Below are positions 18,059-26,823 of a DNA stretch of 64,000 nucleotides, in pieces. The position numbers and the translations under genes were made by a program. The number at the start of each line of letters is the position of its first letter. Positions within the stretch are counted from its first letter, which is position 1. The stretch comes from Neisseria montereyensis. GTDB lineage: Bacteria; Pseudomonadota; Gammaproteobacteria; Burkholderiales; Neisseriaceae. A model generated the notes under the pieces. The model made no database searches and was not told the origin of the DNA. It saw only the letters and a program-made list of their open reading frames with translations. Location: contig NZ_JANUXW010000008.1 of the NCBI RefSeq assembly GCF_024834045.1, positions 43,246 to 107,245 on the forward strand, written 5' to 3'.

Positions 18059-20188
18059 TTATTTAGATGGTTGATTGAGCCATTGCCATTGTTCGCGCAA
18101 TGTTTCGGCCAACGCACGTTGCCGTTCTTCGGGGGAATCCAATCCGTCGGTGAGGCGGTTGTAATCTAGGGTGACGGACGGGTTGTTGAGCGAGCCGTTG
18201 ATGGTTATCGGTACGGGTTTGGCATTCGGATTGGCGGCATTGCGGATAAGCAGGTTTTCCGAAACGGTTTGGGTATTGAGATTGGTTTGGCCGTAGCCGC
18301 TGATATGCAGGATATCGGAGGTTAATTCCGTATTGTCATGGCGGCTGATGCCCTTGCTGATTTCACTATTGAGGGAAAAGCGGCGGAACCGTGTTTGCAC
18401 ATCCGCCCCGCTTCTGCCCGGTGCATGATTGTTGCTGAGGTTTTTTAAAATATTGGCCATATCGACGCCGTACCACGCACCGTCGGCAACGTTCAGTTGC
18501 AGATTGCCGTTTAGGGTTTGCGTTAGGCTGCGGCGGTCTGTTCCCGTGGCGGTGAGGTCTATTACGGCATCGCCCGTGCCGCCTATGCCGTGATAGTTTA
18601 ATAAATCCTGTAATAAGGGGCGGATTTGTACGCCGTGGGTGTTTTGTTGCAGGTGATAGGCGGGCGGGTCGGTATTGGCAATACTGATACCGCCTTCGGT
18701 ACGGCCGCCGTATAGTCCGGCGCGGAAGTCGGTGAGGGCGATACGGCGGCTGTCGGCATAAAGTATGGTGTCTATATCATCTATTTGCAGGCCGGGTATA
18801 GTGAGGTTGCCGATATGGATATCGGCTTTGATTTGCGGTATCTGTTCGCGGTTTAAAAAGGTTGGGAAAAGCCGGCCGCCTTTGGCTTGCAGGTCTTGCC
18901 AATAGGGTGTGAGTAAGAGCTTGCCGAGGCTGAGTTGTGCTTCCAGTGTGGCGGGCTGCTGTTGGCCGGCTGCAATATAATCGGCTGAAAATCGGGTGGC
19001 CTGCCGGTCGAACAGGCCGTTTAATTGCAGTTGCCAGTTTTTATTTGCCAACAAAGTAAACTTGCCCGTCATTTGGCTGGAAAAACGTGGTTGCGGGGCG
19101 GCATTTAATCGGTTTTGATAGGTGGTGAGTGTCAGGCCGTCTGAAGTTAGCGCACGGTTTTTCTGCCAATCCAAAGGGGCGGAAAAGTTAAAGGTGGTTT
19201 GTTGTGCGTTGTGTTTGAAACTGCCGCTTAAATCGATTTTGGCTACCGTTGCCGTAGTAGGACGCAGACTGAGGCGGGAAAGGGAAAATGATCCGTCCCA
19301 TCTGCCTTCTTCTTCGGAGCCGGCGGTAAACACGCTGCGGATATCCCTTGAGCTGATGCGGTTTGCGTTCCATAAAATCAGCGGGCTTTGTGCCGTTAGA
19401 TGCAGATCATGGAAGCTACTGTCGGCGCGCAGGCGCAGGTTGCGGGTTTGCAGGGTGTTTTGTTGTGACTGCCAGATAAGATCGGCATCGGCCATGAGCT
19501 TGGTTTGATGGTTTTGAAAAGGAATATCCGCTTCGATATGTACGGCAGGCAACAGCCATTGTCGGTTGGCAGATTCGGCCTTGCCGTTGCTTTCCCACGT
19601 TATGATGGTATCGTCGGTGCGGTTGGTATGGCCGTTGATGTCAAAAATATAGCTACGTTCAGAAGCACGGCTCAGTTTGAGGTTAAATTGTTTGGTGAGG
19701 TAGCTGCTTGCGGGAGTGTGGATGTTAATCCGGCTGTTTTCAATAATGAAACGATTAATACCGATATGGTCATTACGGTTGCGCCATAAATCTTGAAAAG
19801 TCCATCGGCCGTTTTTGTCGCGGGTAATATCAGCTTCGGCTTCTTCCCATACCCATTTTTCGATAGACGGATGCCCCCATAAACTTTGCCACGATAAGCC
19901 GATACGCATTTCTTTAACATGCAGGTCGGGTTTGCCGCTGTTGCGCGCGCCGAGGGTAACGTTGGTGAGGGTGACGGTAGGGCGGGGCAGCCATGTGCGG
20001 CCTATTTTACTGCCGAAACGTACTTCGTAACGGTTACCGACGGCCTGGTCTGCCGCGGCTTGGATATGCTCGTTGCTAAACAGATAAAGTAGTAAGGTGT
20101 GCATACCGATTCCGGCGGCAATAACAGCCAATAAGCCGAAAACACTGAAGCGTAGCCAAAACTTTCCCGAATGGAGCAGATTTTTCAT
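18059..20188 (-). CDS. AsmA family protein
   Basis: About 709 residues with one N-terminal transmembrane helix (about 8-30) and a long periplasmic beta-rich region, the layout of AsmA/YhjG-type proteins now thought to bridge the membranes for lipid transport. The C-terminal AsmA domain is visible around GDAVIDLTATGTDRRSLTQTLNGNLQLNVADGA as two conserved blocks (about 540-575), followed by ISRHDNTELTSDILHISGYG. The open frame extends to 20257, but the start MKNLLHSGKFW at 20188 begins directly before the membrane helix and after a DUS. No good ribosome site is seen. Confidence 0.85.
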   Translation of the reverse strand: MKNLLHSGKFWLRFSVFGLLAVIAAGIGMHTLLLYLFSNEHIQAAADQAVGNRYEVRFGSKIGRTWLPRPTVTLTNVTLGARNSGKPDLHVKEMRIGLSWQSLWGHPSIEKWVWEEAEADITRDKNGRWTFQDLWRNRNDHIGINRFIIENSRINIHTPASSYLTKQFNLKLSRASERSYIFDINGHTNRTDDTIITWESNGKAESANRQWLLPAVHIEADIPFQNHQTKLMADADLIWQSQQNTLQTRNLRLRADSSFHDLHLTAQSPLILWNANRISSRDIRSVFTAGSEEEGRWDGSFSLSRLSLRPTTATVAKIDLSGSFKHNAQQTTFNFSAPLDWQKNRALTSDGLTLTTYQNRLNAAPQPRFSSQMTGKFTLLANKNWQLQLNGLFDRQATRFSADYIAAGQQQPATLEAQLSLGKLLLTPYWQDLQAKGGRLFPTFLNREQIPQIKADIHIGNLTIPGLQIDDIDTILYADSRRIALTDFRAGLYGGRTEGGISIANTDPPAYHLQQNTHGVQIRPLLQDLLNYHGIGGTGDAVIDLTATGTDRRSLTQTLNGNLQLNVADGAWYGVDMANILKNLSNNHAPGRSGADVQTRFRRFSLNSEISKGISRHDNTELTSDILHISGYGQTNLNTQTVSENLLIRNAANPNAKPVPITINGSLNNPSVTLDYNRLTDGLDSPEERQRALAETLREQWQWLNQPSK

Positions 20189-20307
20189 GATATCAGAATA
20201 ATAAGGGTTGTTTGAAGTATAGCATATAGGCCGTCTGAAACAGTGTATCGGTAGCATCTACGGCCGATTATTGTTACTATTCGGTCAGATAAAATGTGGA
20301 GATTGTG

Positions 20308-21213
20308 ATGATTATCGTCATGCAGAAACAGGCTTCGCCGGAATCGGTAACGCGCGTGGTGGCATTTATCCGCAGCAAGGGTTTGCAGGAGCATGTTTCC
20401 CGTGGGGAAGAGCGCACGATTATCGGTGCGGTAGGTGATGAGCGGGTGTTCCATCCCAATGAGTTGGAAAGCCTGCCGGGTGTGGAGCGGGTGATTCGGG
20501 TATTAAACGAATGGCGGATTATCAGCCGCGAAAGCCAAGCTGACAATACGGTGATTACCGTGCGCGGCGCATCATTTGGTGGCGGCAAACGGTTGGATAT
20601 TGTTGCGGCCGATGTCGGCAGGCAGGATGCGGATGTGGTGTTTGCCGATCCGTTTTATATGCCCGCCCGCCCTTATGCGGTAACGGAACATAGCAATGAA
20701 AAAAACCATATCCGCGCCATGCAGGCAGTGGTTGCTGATGCGCATGAACGCGGCAAACCTGTGATGGTTCGGATACGCGATGTGCGTCAGATTGAGGCAG
20801 CATTAGAAGCAGAAGCCGATGTACTGTATTTGGGCGGCGAATTGATGAGTAACCGCACTTTGCAGGATGAAGTAGGCCGTCTGAATACGCCGGTGGTTTT
20901 GTGTAAAGACAAACATCACCGTGCCGATGAATGGTTGGTTGCCGCCGAGCATATTGCTTTGCGTGGTAATCACCATATTATTCTCGGCGAGGCCGGTACG
21001 CTTAGTTTCGAGCCGGATCATCCGTATCGCTTGGATGTGGATGCTATTGTCCGCGTGCGTAAAATCAGCCATTTGCCCGTTATCGCCAATATTACCCGTT
21101 TGTGGCATGGCGATATGCCGCAGGAAGTGTTGTACCGATTGGCAGAAGCGGCGGGCGCGGATGGGATTGTCAGCAGCTTGGCAGCGCGTCCGGTTACGCG
21201 TTCCGCAGATTGA
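20308..21213 (+). CDS. DAHP synthase type I-beta-like protein lacking catalytic residues (probable pseudoenzyme)
   Basis: The 301 residues align from memory with Thermotoga-type 3-deoxy-7-phosphoheptulonate synthase. Residues 1-75 match the ferredoxin-like regulatory domain well (EHVSRGEERTIIGAVGD, then ESLPGVERVIRVL), including His29 and Ser31, which in the Thermotoga enzyme contact the inhibitor tyrosine. The barrel (about 95-295) is recognisable (NHHIILGEAGTLSFE, ADGIVSS) but the metal ligands are gone: GPCS reads ADVG (101-104), DPSH reads NITR (261-264), the IVEVHP Glu is Ser, and the KPR and GARN substrate motifs are absent. GGAG at 20298-20301 selects the ATG at 20308. The 66-codon gene follows after 17 bases. 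A DUS lies inside near 20875. Confidence 0.75.
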   Translation: MIIVMQKQASPESVTRVVAFIRSKGLQEHVSRGEERTIIGAVGDERVFHPNELESLPGVERVIRVLNEWRIISRESQADNTVITVRGASFGGGKRLDIVAADVGRQDADVVFADPFYMPARPYAVTEHSNEKNHIRAMQAVVADAHERGKPVMVRIRDVRQIEAALEAEADVLYLGGELMSNRTLQDEVGRLNTPVVLCKDKHHRADEWLVAAEHIALRGNHHIILGEAGTLSFEPDHPYRLDVDAIVRVRKISHLPVIANITRLWHGDMPQEVLYRLAEAAGADGIVSSLAARPVTRSAD

Positions 21214-21230
21214 TTAGGGAGGGCGGATAG

Positions 21231-21431
21231 ATGGATCAGCAAACGAAACAAACCGTGCAGACCATACGCCGTGTGAAACACGAGCTAACCGATGAGGAAA
21301 GATTGCAAGGCTGGCAGGAAACCTGTGCGGAAAAAGGTTTCAGCGGCGAATTTGTTTTAGCCGCTAAAATTAACGGCGAGGCTTATACCGAAGAGCAGGT
21401 TAAAATGGTGTCGGAGTTGTTCGGCCGCTAG
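21231..21431 (+). CDS. Small conserved-looking protein of unknown function, operon partner of the DAHP-synthase-like gene
   Basis: A 66-residue, charged cytosolic protein, not recognised. It has no signal peptide or membrane segment. The N-terminal half is predicted helical (QTIRRVKHELTDEERLQGWQE) around the 20-residue span, with one Cys, then a short strand-like FVLAAKINGEAY and a helical end. GGGAGG at about 21217-21222 is well placed. It lies 17 bases after the DAHP-synthase-like gene and before a shared DUS terminator, so the two form a two-gene operon. Confidence 0.7.
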   Translation: MDQQTKQTVQTIRRVKHELTDEERLQGWQETCAEKGFSGEFVLAAKINGEAYTEEQVKMVSELFGR

Positions 21432-21450
21432 CCGTTGGTAACAATTAAAA

Positions 21451-21492
21451 ACATCAGGCCGTCTGAAAGTTTATTTTCAGACGGCCTGATGT
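21451..21492 (+). terminator. DUS hairpin terminator with 18-base arms
   Basis: ACATCAGGCCGTCTGAAA and its perfect complement TTTCAGACGGCCTGATGT close the two-gene operon. The homology of the arms extends well beyond the DUS itself. 21493-21715 holds no gene. Confidence 0.85.
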
Positions 21493-21715
21493 TGTTTTTT
21501 TAGGCAGTAATATTTTATGCTTTTAACATTTTTATCTTAGTGTTGGCTTTATGCATTTAAAATATAAACTATTGGTATAAAACTATTTTATCTGTTCGGG
21601 TGTAAGTCGATGGTGGTAAAATGACTCTGGGTTTTATAGCGGATAACCTGCATTTCAAACTGGCAAAACTTGCTTAAAAATTGTACAATCCTGATTTTAT
21701 CAAATGTGGATTTTT

Positions 21716-22714
21716 ATGCGTATTGGTGCCTATTCTGTCCGTACGCCCATTGCGCTGGCGCCGATGGCGGGCATAACCGACAAGCCTTTCCGCCAACTAT
21801 GCCGTGAATACGGAGCAGGTTGGGCGGTCGGCGAGATGCTTAACAGCGATCCGGCCTTGCGTCATACGCGTAAAACCTTGCGTCGTAGCGATTTTAACGG
21901 TGAGGACGGTGTGGTTGCCGTGCAAATTGCGGGCAGCGATCCTGAACAAATGGCGGAAGCGGCGCGTTATAATGTCGAGCAGGGCGCGCAGGTGATTGAT
22001 ATTAATATGGGTTGCCCGGCCAAAAAGGTTTGCAATGTGTCGGCAGGCAGTGCGCTGATGCAGAACGAGCCGCTGGTGTCGGCCATCTTGAATGCGGTGG
22101 TTCGCGCGGTTGATGTGCCGGTAACGCTGAAAACCCGTTTGGGTTGGCACGATGAGCATAAAAATATCCTGACCGTTGCCCGTATGGCGGAAGATGCCGG
22201 TATCAGTGCGATTGCCATTCACGGGCGCACCCGCACCCAGATGTATAAGGGTGAAGCCGAATACGGCCTGATTGCCGAAGCCAAAAGCCGCCTGAATATT
22301 CCTGTGTGGGTTAACGGCGACATTGCCAGCCCGCAGAAAGCTTTAGATGTGTTGGCGCAAACCGGTGCCGACGGCATTATGATAGGGCGCGGCGCACAAG
22401 GGCGGCCGTGGTTGTTTCGTGATTTGAAATACGTTGCCGAACATGGTTGTTTGCCCGAAGCATTGAGTATTGCCCATTGTAGTGAAACGGTCTTGCGGCA
22501 TCTTTATCAGATGTATGCGTTTTATGGTGAGCGCGACGGCGTTAGGATTGCGCGTAAACACATCGGTTGGTATATCGTCGGTTTGCCCGGCGGTGAGGAT
22601 GCCCGCCGTAATATCAATAAGATAGACAGTGCGGCAGGACAGTATGATGCGGTTGCGGCGTTTTTAGACAAGCTGCCGCAGCTAACCGATCATTGGTCTT
22701 GTGCATATCGCTAA
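21716..22714 (+). CDS. dusB: tRNA-dihydrouridine synthase B
   Basis: FMN-dependent reductase converting uridine to dihydrouridine in tRNA D-loops. Dus motifs: PMAGITDKPFR near the N-terminus, DINMGCPAKKV (about 95-105) with the catalytic Cys, SGSALM-like SAGSALMQ, and IHGRTRTQMYKG. GADGIMIGRGAQGRPW is the phosphate-binding end. An in-frame ATG at 21704 is upstream, but MRIGAYSVRTP at 21716 is the usual family start. Linked to fis as in E. coli, which supports subtype B. Confidence 0.93.
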   Translation: MRIGAYSVRTPIALAPMAGITDKPFRQLCREYGAGWAVGEMLNSDPALRHTRKTLRRSDFNGEDGVVAVQIAGSDPEQMAEAARYNVEQGAQVIDINMGCPAKKVCNVSAGSALMQNEPLVSAILNAVVRAVDVPVTLKTRLGWHDEHKNILTVARMAEDAGISAIAIHGRTRTQMYKGEAEYGLIAEAKSRLNIPVWVNGDIASPQKALDVLAQTGADGIMIGRGAQGRPWLFRDLKYVAEHGCLPEALSIAHCSETVLRHLYQMYAFYGERDGVRIARKHIGWYIVGLPGGEDARRNINKIDSAAGQYDAVAAFLDKLPQLTDHWSCAYR

Positions 22715-22720
22715 TACGCT

Positions 22721-22763
22721 TTCAGACGGCCTGTAGGGTTGTATCGGCATAGGCCGTCTGAAA
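22721..22763 (+). terminator. DUS inverted pair between dusB and fis
   Basis: TTTCAGACGGCC and GGCCGTCTGAAA are 18 bases apart. The loop is long and no T-run follows, so termination may be partial and fis could still be read from dusB. Confidence 0.5.
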
Positions 22764-22801
22764 CAATATTTCTTCAATAATAAATAATATAAGAGAAACT
22801 T

Positions 22802-23047
22802 ATGAAACAGAATGTTCCTGAAATAGCCCATTGTATCGAACAAAACCTATACCGGTATTTCCATGATTTAAACGGTGAAACCGCTTGCGGCGTTTATGAA
22901 ATGGTTTTGGAGCAGGTGGAGAAGCCGATGCTTAAATGTGTGATGGAAGAATGCGGCGGCAATCAATCGAAAGCTGCTGCCATGTTGGGGTTGAACCGTA
23001 ATACCTTGCGTAAAAAACTGGTGCGCTACGGGCTGTTGGAAAATTAA
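22802..23047 (+). CDS. fis: DNA-binding protein Fis
   Basis: Nucleoid-associated factor for inversion stimulation that bends DNA. The 81 residues lack part of the N-terminal beta-hairpin of E. coli Fis (98 residues), a normal length for betaproteobacteria. The C-terminal helix-turn-helix is clear: GGNQSKAAAMLGLNRNTLRKKL (split: GGNQSKAAAMLGL, NRNTLRKKL). Position after dusB is conserved. AAGAGAAACT precedes the ATG. Confidence 0.95.
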   Translation: MKQNVPEIAHCIEQNLYRYFHDLNGETACGVYEMVLEQVEKPMLKCVMEECGGNQSKAAAMLGLNRNTLRKKLVRYGLLEN

Positions 23048-23050
23048 ATT

Positions 23051-23090
23051 CAGGCCGTCTGAAAATCATCTAGGTTTTCAGACGGCCTTT
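23051..23090 (+). terminator. DUS hairpin after fis
   Basis: AGGCCGTCTGAAAA and TTTTCAGACGGCCT flank a short loop, followed by TT. A near copy of the right arm and of the following 40 bases precedes the second six-cysteine gene. Confidence 0.85.
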
Positions 23091-23121
23091 AATTACTAGG
23101 TAAACATAGGGAGAAATCATG

Positions 23122-23556
23122 ATGAAAAAAATATTATTTATGATTGCCATGTGTCTGACTGCCGGTGTTGCGGGCGCTCAAACCAAAGATGTGGCATTGG
23201 AGAAAAAGATTATCCGTGCGGTACAGCCGGTTACGCAAAAATTAAAGTATGTATTGCAAACCGGACCCAACGTTGAAAATGAAGAAGGTATTCATTTTAC
23301 CGATAAGTCTTCCTGCTCCGACGGGGTATGTTGTGACGGCACAAGTGCTTGTACTATTTCGTCTATTTATTATGATAAGCAAAAAAACTGCCGCCGTAAT
23401 TTTTTCGGTAAGTACGGCTTTGTTAATAGAAAAGGTATGGGCGGCGCCGAGCGTAATTACTATAATATGGTGCATAAAAACACCTGTTATGTGATTTACG
23501 AACAAGATAAAACAAATGCGGAAGCTTTGGCCCGCGCGATAAAAAGTAAGATATAA
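23122..23556 (+). CDS. Secreted six-cysteine protein, copy 1
   Basis: A 144-residue protein of unknown family with a Sec signal (MKKILFMIAMCLTAGVAGA) cleaved before QTKD. The mature part carries six cysteines in the pattern C-x4-CC-x5-C, then KNC and NTC, enough for three disulfides, and the phrase YYNMVHKN-CYVI near the end. Two ATGs are adjacent; copy 2 has only the second, and AGGGAG is better spaced for it, so 23122 is chosen. About 70% identical by eye to the next gene. Likely periplasmic or secreted; no function can be assigned. Confidence 0.75.
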   Translation: MKKILFMIAMCLTAGVAGAQTKDVALEKKIIRAVQPVTQKLKYVLQTGPNVENEEGIHFTDKSSCSDGVCCDGTSACTISSIYYDKQKNCRRNFFGKYGFVNRKGMGGAERNYYNMVHKNTCYVIYEQDKTNAEALARAIKSKI

Positions 23557-23594
23557 CTTTGACTAAAGTGAACATATAGCCGAAATATGAATAG

Positions 23595-23650
23595 CAGGCC
23601 GTCTGAAAGTGGAATGTTTTGAAAACCACCTAGGTTTTCAGACGGCTTTT
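23595..23650 (+). terminator. DUS inverted pair between the two six-cysteine genes
   Basis: AGGCCGTCTGAAA and TTTTCAGACGGCT stand about 30 bases apart, with an inner AAAACCACCTAGGTTTT palindrome that tightens the structure. The right part repeats the region after fis. Confidence 0.7.
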
Positions 23651-23681
23651 AATCACTAGGTGAATATAGGGAGAAATCATT

Positions 23682-24119
23682 ATGAAAAAAATATTGTTTA
23701 TGATTGCCATGTGTCTGACTGCCGGTATTGCGGGCGCTCAAACCAAAGATGTGGTATTGGAGAAAAAAATTATCCGTGCAGTGCAGCCGGTTACGCAAAA
23801 ATTAAAGTATGTATTGCAAACCGGAGAAAATATTAAGCAGGAGAGTGGCGTTTATTTTACCGATAAGTCTGCTTGTAACGGCAGTGCATGTTGTGATGGT
23901 ACGCGATACTGTACCCATTTGGCCATTTATTATGATAAGCAAAAAAATTGCCGCCGTGATTTTGGTAAGGAAGGTTTGGGTTTTGTCGATGCCAGCCGTT
24001 CGGGTGGTAATGGGGGTAATTATTATAATATGGTGCATAAAAATATCTGCTATGTGATTTCCACGCATAAGAAAAAAGACGCGGAAGCTTTGGCCCGTGC
24101 GATAAGAAGTAAAATATAA
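23682..24119 (+). CDS. Secreted six-cysteine protein, copy 2
   Basis: Tandem paralogue of the preceding gene, 145 residues. The signal peptide is nearly identical (MKKILFMIAMCLTAGIAGA), as is the segment up to LKYVLQTG. All six mature cysteines keep their positions (C-x4-CC-x5-C, KNC, NIC) while the loops between them differ (for example ENIKQESG against PNVENEEG). Upstream of the ATG the ribosome site and about 50 bases are also duplicated. The divergence pattern, conserved scaffold with variable loops, suggests functional diversification; the role is unknown. Confidence 0.75.
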   Translation: MKKILFMIAMCLTAGIAGAQTKDVVLEKKIIRAVQPVTQKLKYVLQTGENIKQESGVYFTDKSACNGSACCDGTRYCTHLAIYYDKQKNCRRDFGKEGLGFVDASRSGGNGGNYYNMVHKNICYVISTHKKKDAEALARAIRSKI

Positions 24120-24162
24120 TTCTGTTTCTGTTGCCATATAGCCAATAGAAATATTAATAACA

Positions 24163-24212
24163 GGCCGTCTGAAAGTAGAATATATTAAGCATATTGTATT
24201 TTCAGACAGCCG
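24163..24212 (+). terminator. DUS inverted pair with one degenerate arm
   Basis: AGGCCGTCTGAAA pairs with TTTTCAGACAGCC, whose uptake word carries a G-to-A change (24201-24210). It separates the six-cysteine genes from purH. Confidence 0.6.
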
Positions 24213-24245
24213 GATTCTTCATTAAACAAACCATAAGGAAACAAT

Positions 24246-25823
24246 ATGGCCGCTGTCAAACGTGCCTTAATCAGTCTGTCCGATAAAACGGGCGTTGTTG
24301 AATTTGCCCAAGCCTTAAACGGGTTGGGTGTGGAAATCTTGTCTACAGGCGGTACGGCCAAAATGTTGGCGGATGCCGGTGTACCGGTGGTGGAAGTTGC
24401 CGACTATACCGGTTTTCCTGAAATGCTTGATGGCCGGGTGAAAACCCTGCATCCGAAAATCCACGGCGGTATTCTCGGCCGTCGCGATTTGGAAGAGCAT
24501 GTGGCCAAAATGAAAGAACACGATATCGGTAATATTGATTTGGTATGCGTGAATCTGTATCCGTTTGCCGCCACTGTTGCCAAGCCCGGTTGCACTTTGG
24601 AAGATGCGATTGAAAATATCGATATCGGCGGGCCGACAATGGTGCGTTCTGCGGCTAAAAACTGGAAACATGTCGGTATTGTTACCGATAATGCCGATTT
24701 TGACCGTGTGATTGAAGAGTTGAAAGCCAATGGCGGCGCGTTGAGCGATAAAACCCGTTTTAACCTGTCGCGCAAAGCGTTCAGTCATACCGCACAATAC
24801 GACGGCATGATTTCCAACTATCTCACCAGCGTATCTGATGAAAAATTATCCGGCGAGCCGGAAATGGGTGAGTTCCCGCAACAGTTCAATCAAAGCTGGG
24901 TAAAAGTGCAAGAAATGCGCTATGGTGAAAACCCGCATCAAGATGCCGCGTTCTACCGCGATTTATATCCGGCAGCGGGCAGTTTATCGGCATATAGCCA
25001 ATTGCAGGGCAAAGAATTGTCTTATAACAATATTGCCGATGCCGATGCGGCTTGGGAAGCGGTTAAAGCCTTTGACCAGCCTGCCTGTGTGATTGTGAAA
25101 CACGCCAATCCTTGCGGTGTGGCGGTGGCAGATTCGCCGCTTAACGCCTATAAATTGGCTTTCGCGACCGATACGACCAGCGCGTTCGGCGGCATTATCG
25201 CGTTTAACCGCGAAGTGGATGCCGATACGGTGGAAGCGGTAACCGGCCAGTTTTTAGAAGTATTGATGGCGCCGAAGTTTACCGATAAAGCAAAAGAACT
25301 GATTGCGGCTAAGAAAAACGTGCGCGTATTGGAAGTGCCGTTGATGGCCGGTGCCAACCGTTTCGAGCTGAAGCGTGTCGGTGGCGGTTTATTGGTGCAA
25401 ACGCCGGATATTCACCGTATCCGTCGTGAAGATTTGAAAGTGGTATCGAAACGCCAGCCGAGCGAGCAGGAATGGCATGACTTGATGTTTGTGTGGAATG
25501 TGGCCAAGTTTGTGAAGTCTAATGCGATTGTATTCGGTAAAGGCGGGCAGACTTACGGTATCGGTGCCGGCCAGATGAGCCGTGTCGATTCGACTCGTAT
25601 TGCCGCACGCAAAGCGCAAGACGGCGGATTCGATTTGAACGGCGCCTGTGCCGCTTCCGATGCGTTTTTCCCGTTCCGCGACGGTATTGATGTCATTGCC
25701 GAGCAGGGCATTAAAGCGATTATCCATCCGGGCGGTTCGGTGCGTGATCAGGAAGTATTTGATGCGGCAGACGAACACGGCATCGCTATGGTGTTGACCG
25801 GTATTCGTCATTTCCGCCATTGA
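24246..25823 (+). CDS. purH: Bifunctional AICAR formyltransferase / IMP cyclohydrolase
   Basis: Catalyses the last two steps of de novo IMP synthesis. The 525 residues comprise the N-terminal MGS-like IMP cyclohydrolase domain (about 1-195; [37 protein letters not shown]) and the C-terminal AICARFT domain (about 200-525; [26 protein letters not shown] with the catalytic Lys-His, and [12 protein letters not shown]). Length and order are normal. Monocistronic, closed by a DUS hairpin. Confidence 0.97.
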   Translation: MAAVKRALISLSDKTGVVEFAQALNGLGVEILSTGGTAKMLADAGVPVVEVADYTGFPEMLDGRVKTLHPKIHGGILGRRDLEEHVAKMKEHDIGNIDLVCVNLYPFAATVAKPGCTLEDAIENIDIGGPTMVRSAAKNWKHVGIVTDNADFDRVIEELKANGGALSDKTRFNLSRKAFSHTAQYDGMISNYLTSVSDEKLSGEPEMGEFPQQFNQSWVKVQEMRYGENPHQDAAFYRDLYPAAGSLSAYSQLQGKELSYNNIADADAAWEAVKAFDQPACVIVKHANPCGVAVADSPLNAYKLAFATDTTSAFGGIIAFNREVDADTVEAVTGQFLEVLMAPKFTDKAKELIAAKKNVRVLEVPLMAGANRFELKRVGGGLLVQTPDIHRIRREDLKVVSKRQPSEQEWHDLMFVWNVAKFVKSNAIVFGKGGQTYGIGAGQMSRVDSTRIAARKAQDGGFDLNGACAASDAFFPFRDGIDVIAEQGIKAIIHPGGSVRDQEVFDAADEHGIAMVLTGIRHFRH

Positions 25824-25837
25824 TTTCGGATAAGCCG

Positions 25838-25867
25838 AGGCCGTCTGAAAACTTTTCAGACGGCCTT
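25838..25867 (+). terminator. DUS hairpin after purH
   Basis: AGGCCGTCTGAAAA and TTTTCAGACGGCCT with almost no loop. Confidence 0.85.
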
Positions 25868-26016
25868 CAGGTTTTATTTTGAATGTTGCAGTGCACACAA
25901 CATTTATCGGTAATCGAAAGCGAAAAATACCGCCGTTTCAAAAAACAAGCTTGAAACAAAACCGATTTTTATGGTATAAATCGCGTTTTACTATTTTAGA
26001 AGTTTGGAGACTAACC

Positions 26017-26250
26017 ATGGCACGAGTTTGCAAAGTGACCGGTAAACGCCCGATGTCTGGCAATAACGTATCACACGCCAACAACAAAACCAAACGTCGT
26101 TTTTTGCCCAACTTGCAATCACGTCGTTTCTGGGTAGAAAGTGAAAACCGCTGGGTTCGCCTGCGCGTATCCAACGCTGCGTTGCGCACCATCGACAAAG
26201 TAGGCATTGATGTTGTATTGGCCGAAATGCGCGCCCGCGGCGAAGCCTAA
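26017..26250 (+). CDS. rpmB: 50S ribosomal protein L28
   Basis: A 77-residue large-subunit protein. It begins [20 protein letters not shown] and contains [17 protein letters not shown] and [15 protein letters not shown], typical of L28. The frame is open from 25879, but the ATG at 26017 gives the exact family start. It lies 29 bases before rpmG, the usual rpmB-rpmG pair. Confidence 0.97.
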   Translation: MARVCKVTGKRPMSGNNVSHANNKTKRRFLPNLQSRRFWVESENRWVRLRVSNAALRTIDKVGIDVVLAEMRARGEA

Positions 26251-26279
26251 TTTAAATCGGTTTTATAAGGAATACTGCA

Positions 26280-26435
26280 ATGCGCGATAAAATTAAATTG
26301 GAATCAAGTGCCGGTACCGGTCATTTTTACACCACGACCAAAAACAAACGCACTATGCCCGGCAAACTGGAAATCAAAAAATTTGATCCGGTAGCCCGTA
26401 AACACGTTCTGTATAAAGAAACCAAATTGAAATAA
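26280..26435 (+). CDS. rpmG: 50S ribosomal protein L33
   Basis: A 51-residue protein starting [20 protein letters not shown] and containing [16 protein letters not shown]. There is no cysteine, so this is the zinc-independent (C-minus) form of L33. ATAAGGA precedes the ATG. It forms an operon with rpmB and is followed by an intrinsic terminator. Confidence 0.95.
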   Translation: MRDKIKLESSAGTGHFYTTTKNKRTMPGKLEIKKFDPVARKHVLYKETKLK

Positions 26436-26460
26436 GCCGGTTTCCCAAATACAAATCATC

Positions 26461-26489
26461 AAGCCCTTGCTTTTGCAAGGGCTTTTCTA
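26461..26489 (+). terminator. Intrinsic terminator after rpmG
   Basis: AAGCCCTTGC-TTTT-GCAAGGGCTT followed by TTCTATT. Confidence 0.92.
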
Positions 26490-26668
26490 TTGCAGCCAGT
26501 TAGTGCTTATCTGTTGCCAACACAACTGTTTAGGCCGTCTGAAAGCTTAGTGATTTCTACCCAACCTAAGCTATGAGCCAATGCAGGTTCATTTGATTTA
26601 ATTGTGTATTTTTCTACACATATTTAAACACTTAAAAAATGGTGGGGTTTGAACGCCATATTTTATGA

Positions 26669-26734
26669 TTTCCTATTAGGAAACGAATATTAAATAAAAT
26701 CGGTATTTATCAAATCATAGGCGTTTCATACAAT
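26669..26734 (+). promoter_or_regulatory. Conserved palindrome and promoter of small secreted protein copy 1
   Basis: TTTCCTATTAGGAAA (26669-26683) is a perfect dyad with 7-base arms. It is followed by a block conserved in all three copies up to TATTTATCAAAT, a variable stretch of about ten bases, and then the conserved CATACAAT (TACAAT 26729-26734), which fits a -10 element. The variable stretch where a promoter spacer would lie supports the reading. The start codon is 90 bases downstream. Confidence 0.55.
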
Positions 26735-26823
26735 ACGCACATCAACAGAGCAAACAGCAGTTTTTAATTAAAACTTTTCCTAACTATCGAACTTAATAAA
26801 AATACACCATGAGGACAATTATC

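Noticed and set aside
18059-20188. AsmA-like gene as a TamB/translocation component
   Set aside because: TamB proteins are much longer and carry a DUF490 C-terminus; the motifs here fit AsmA.
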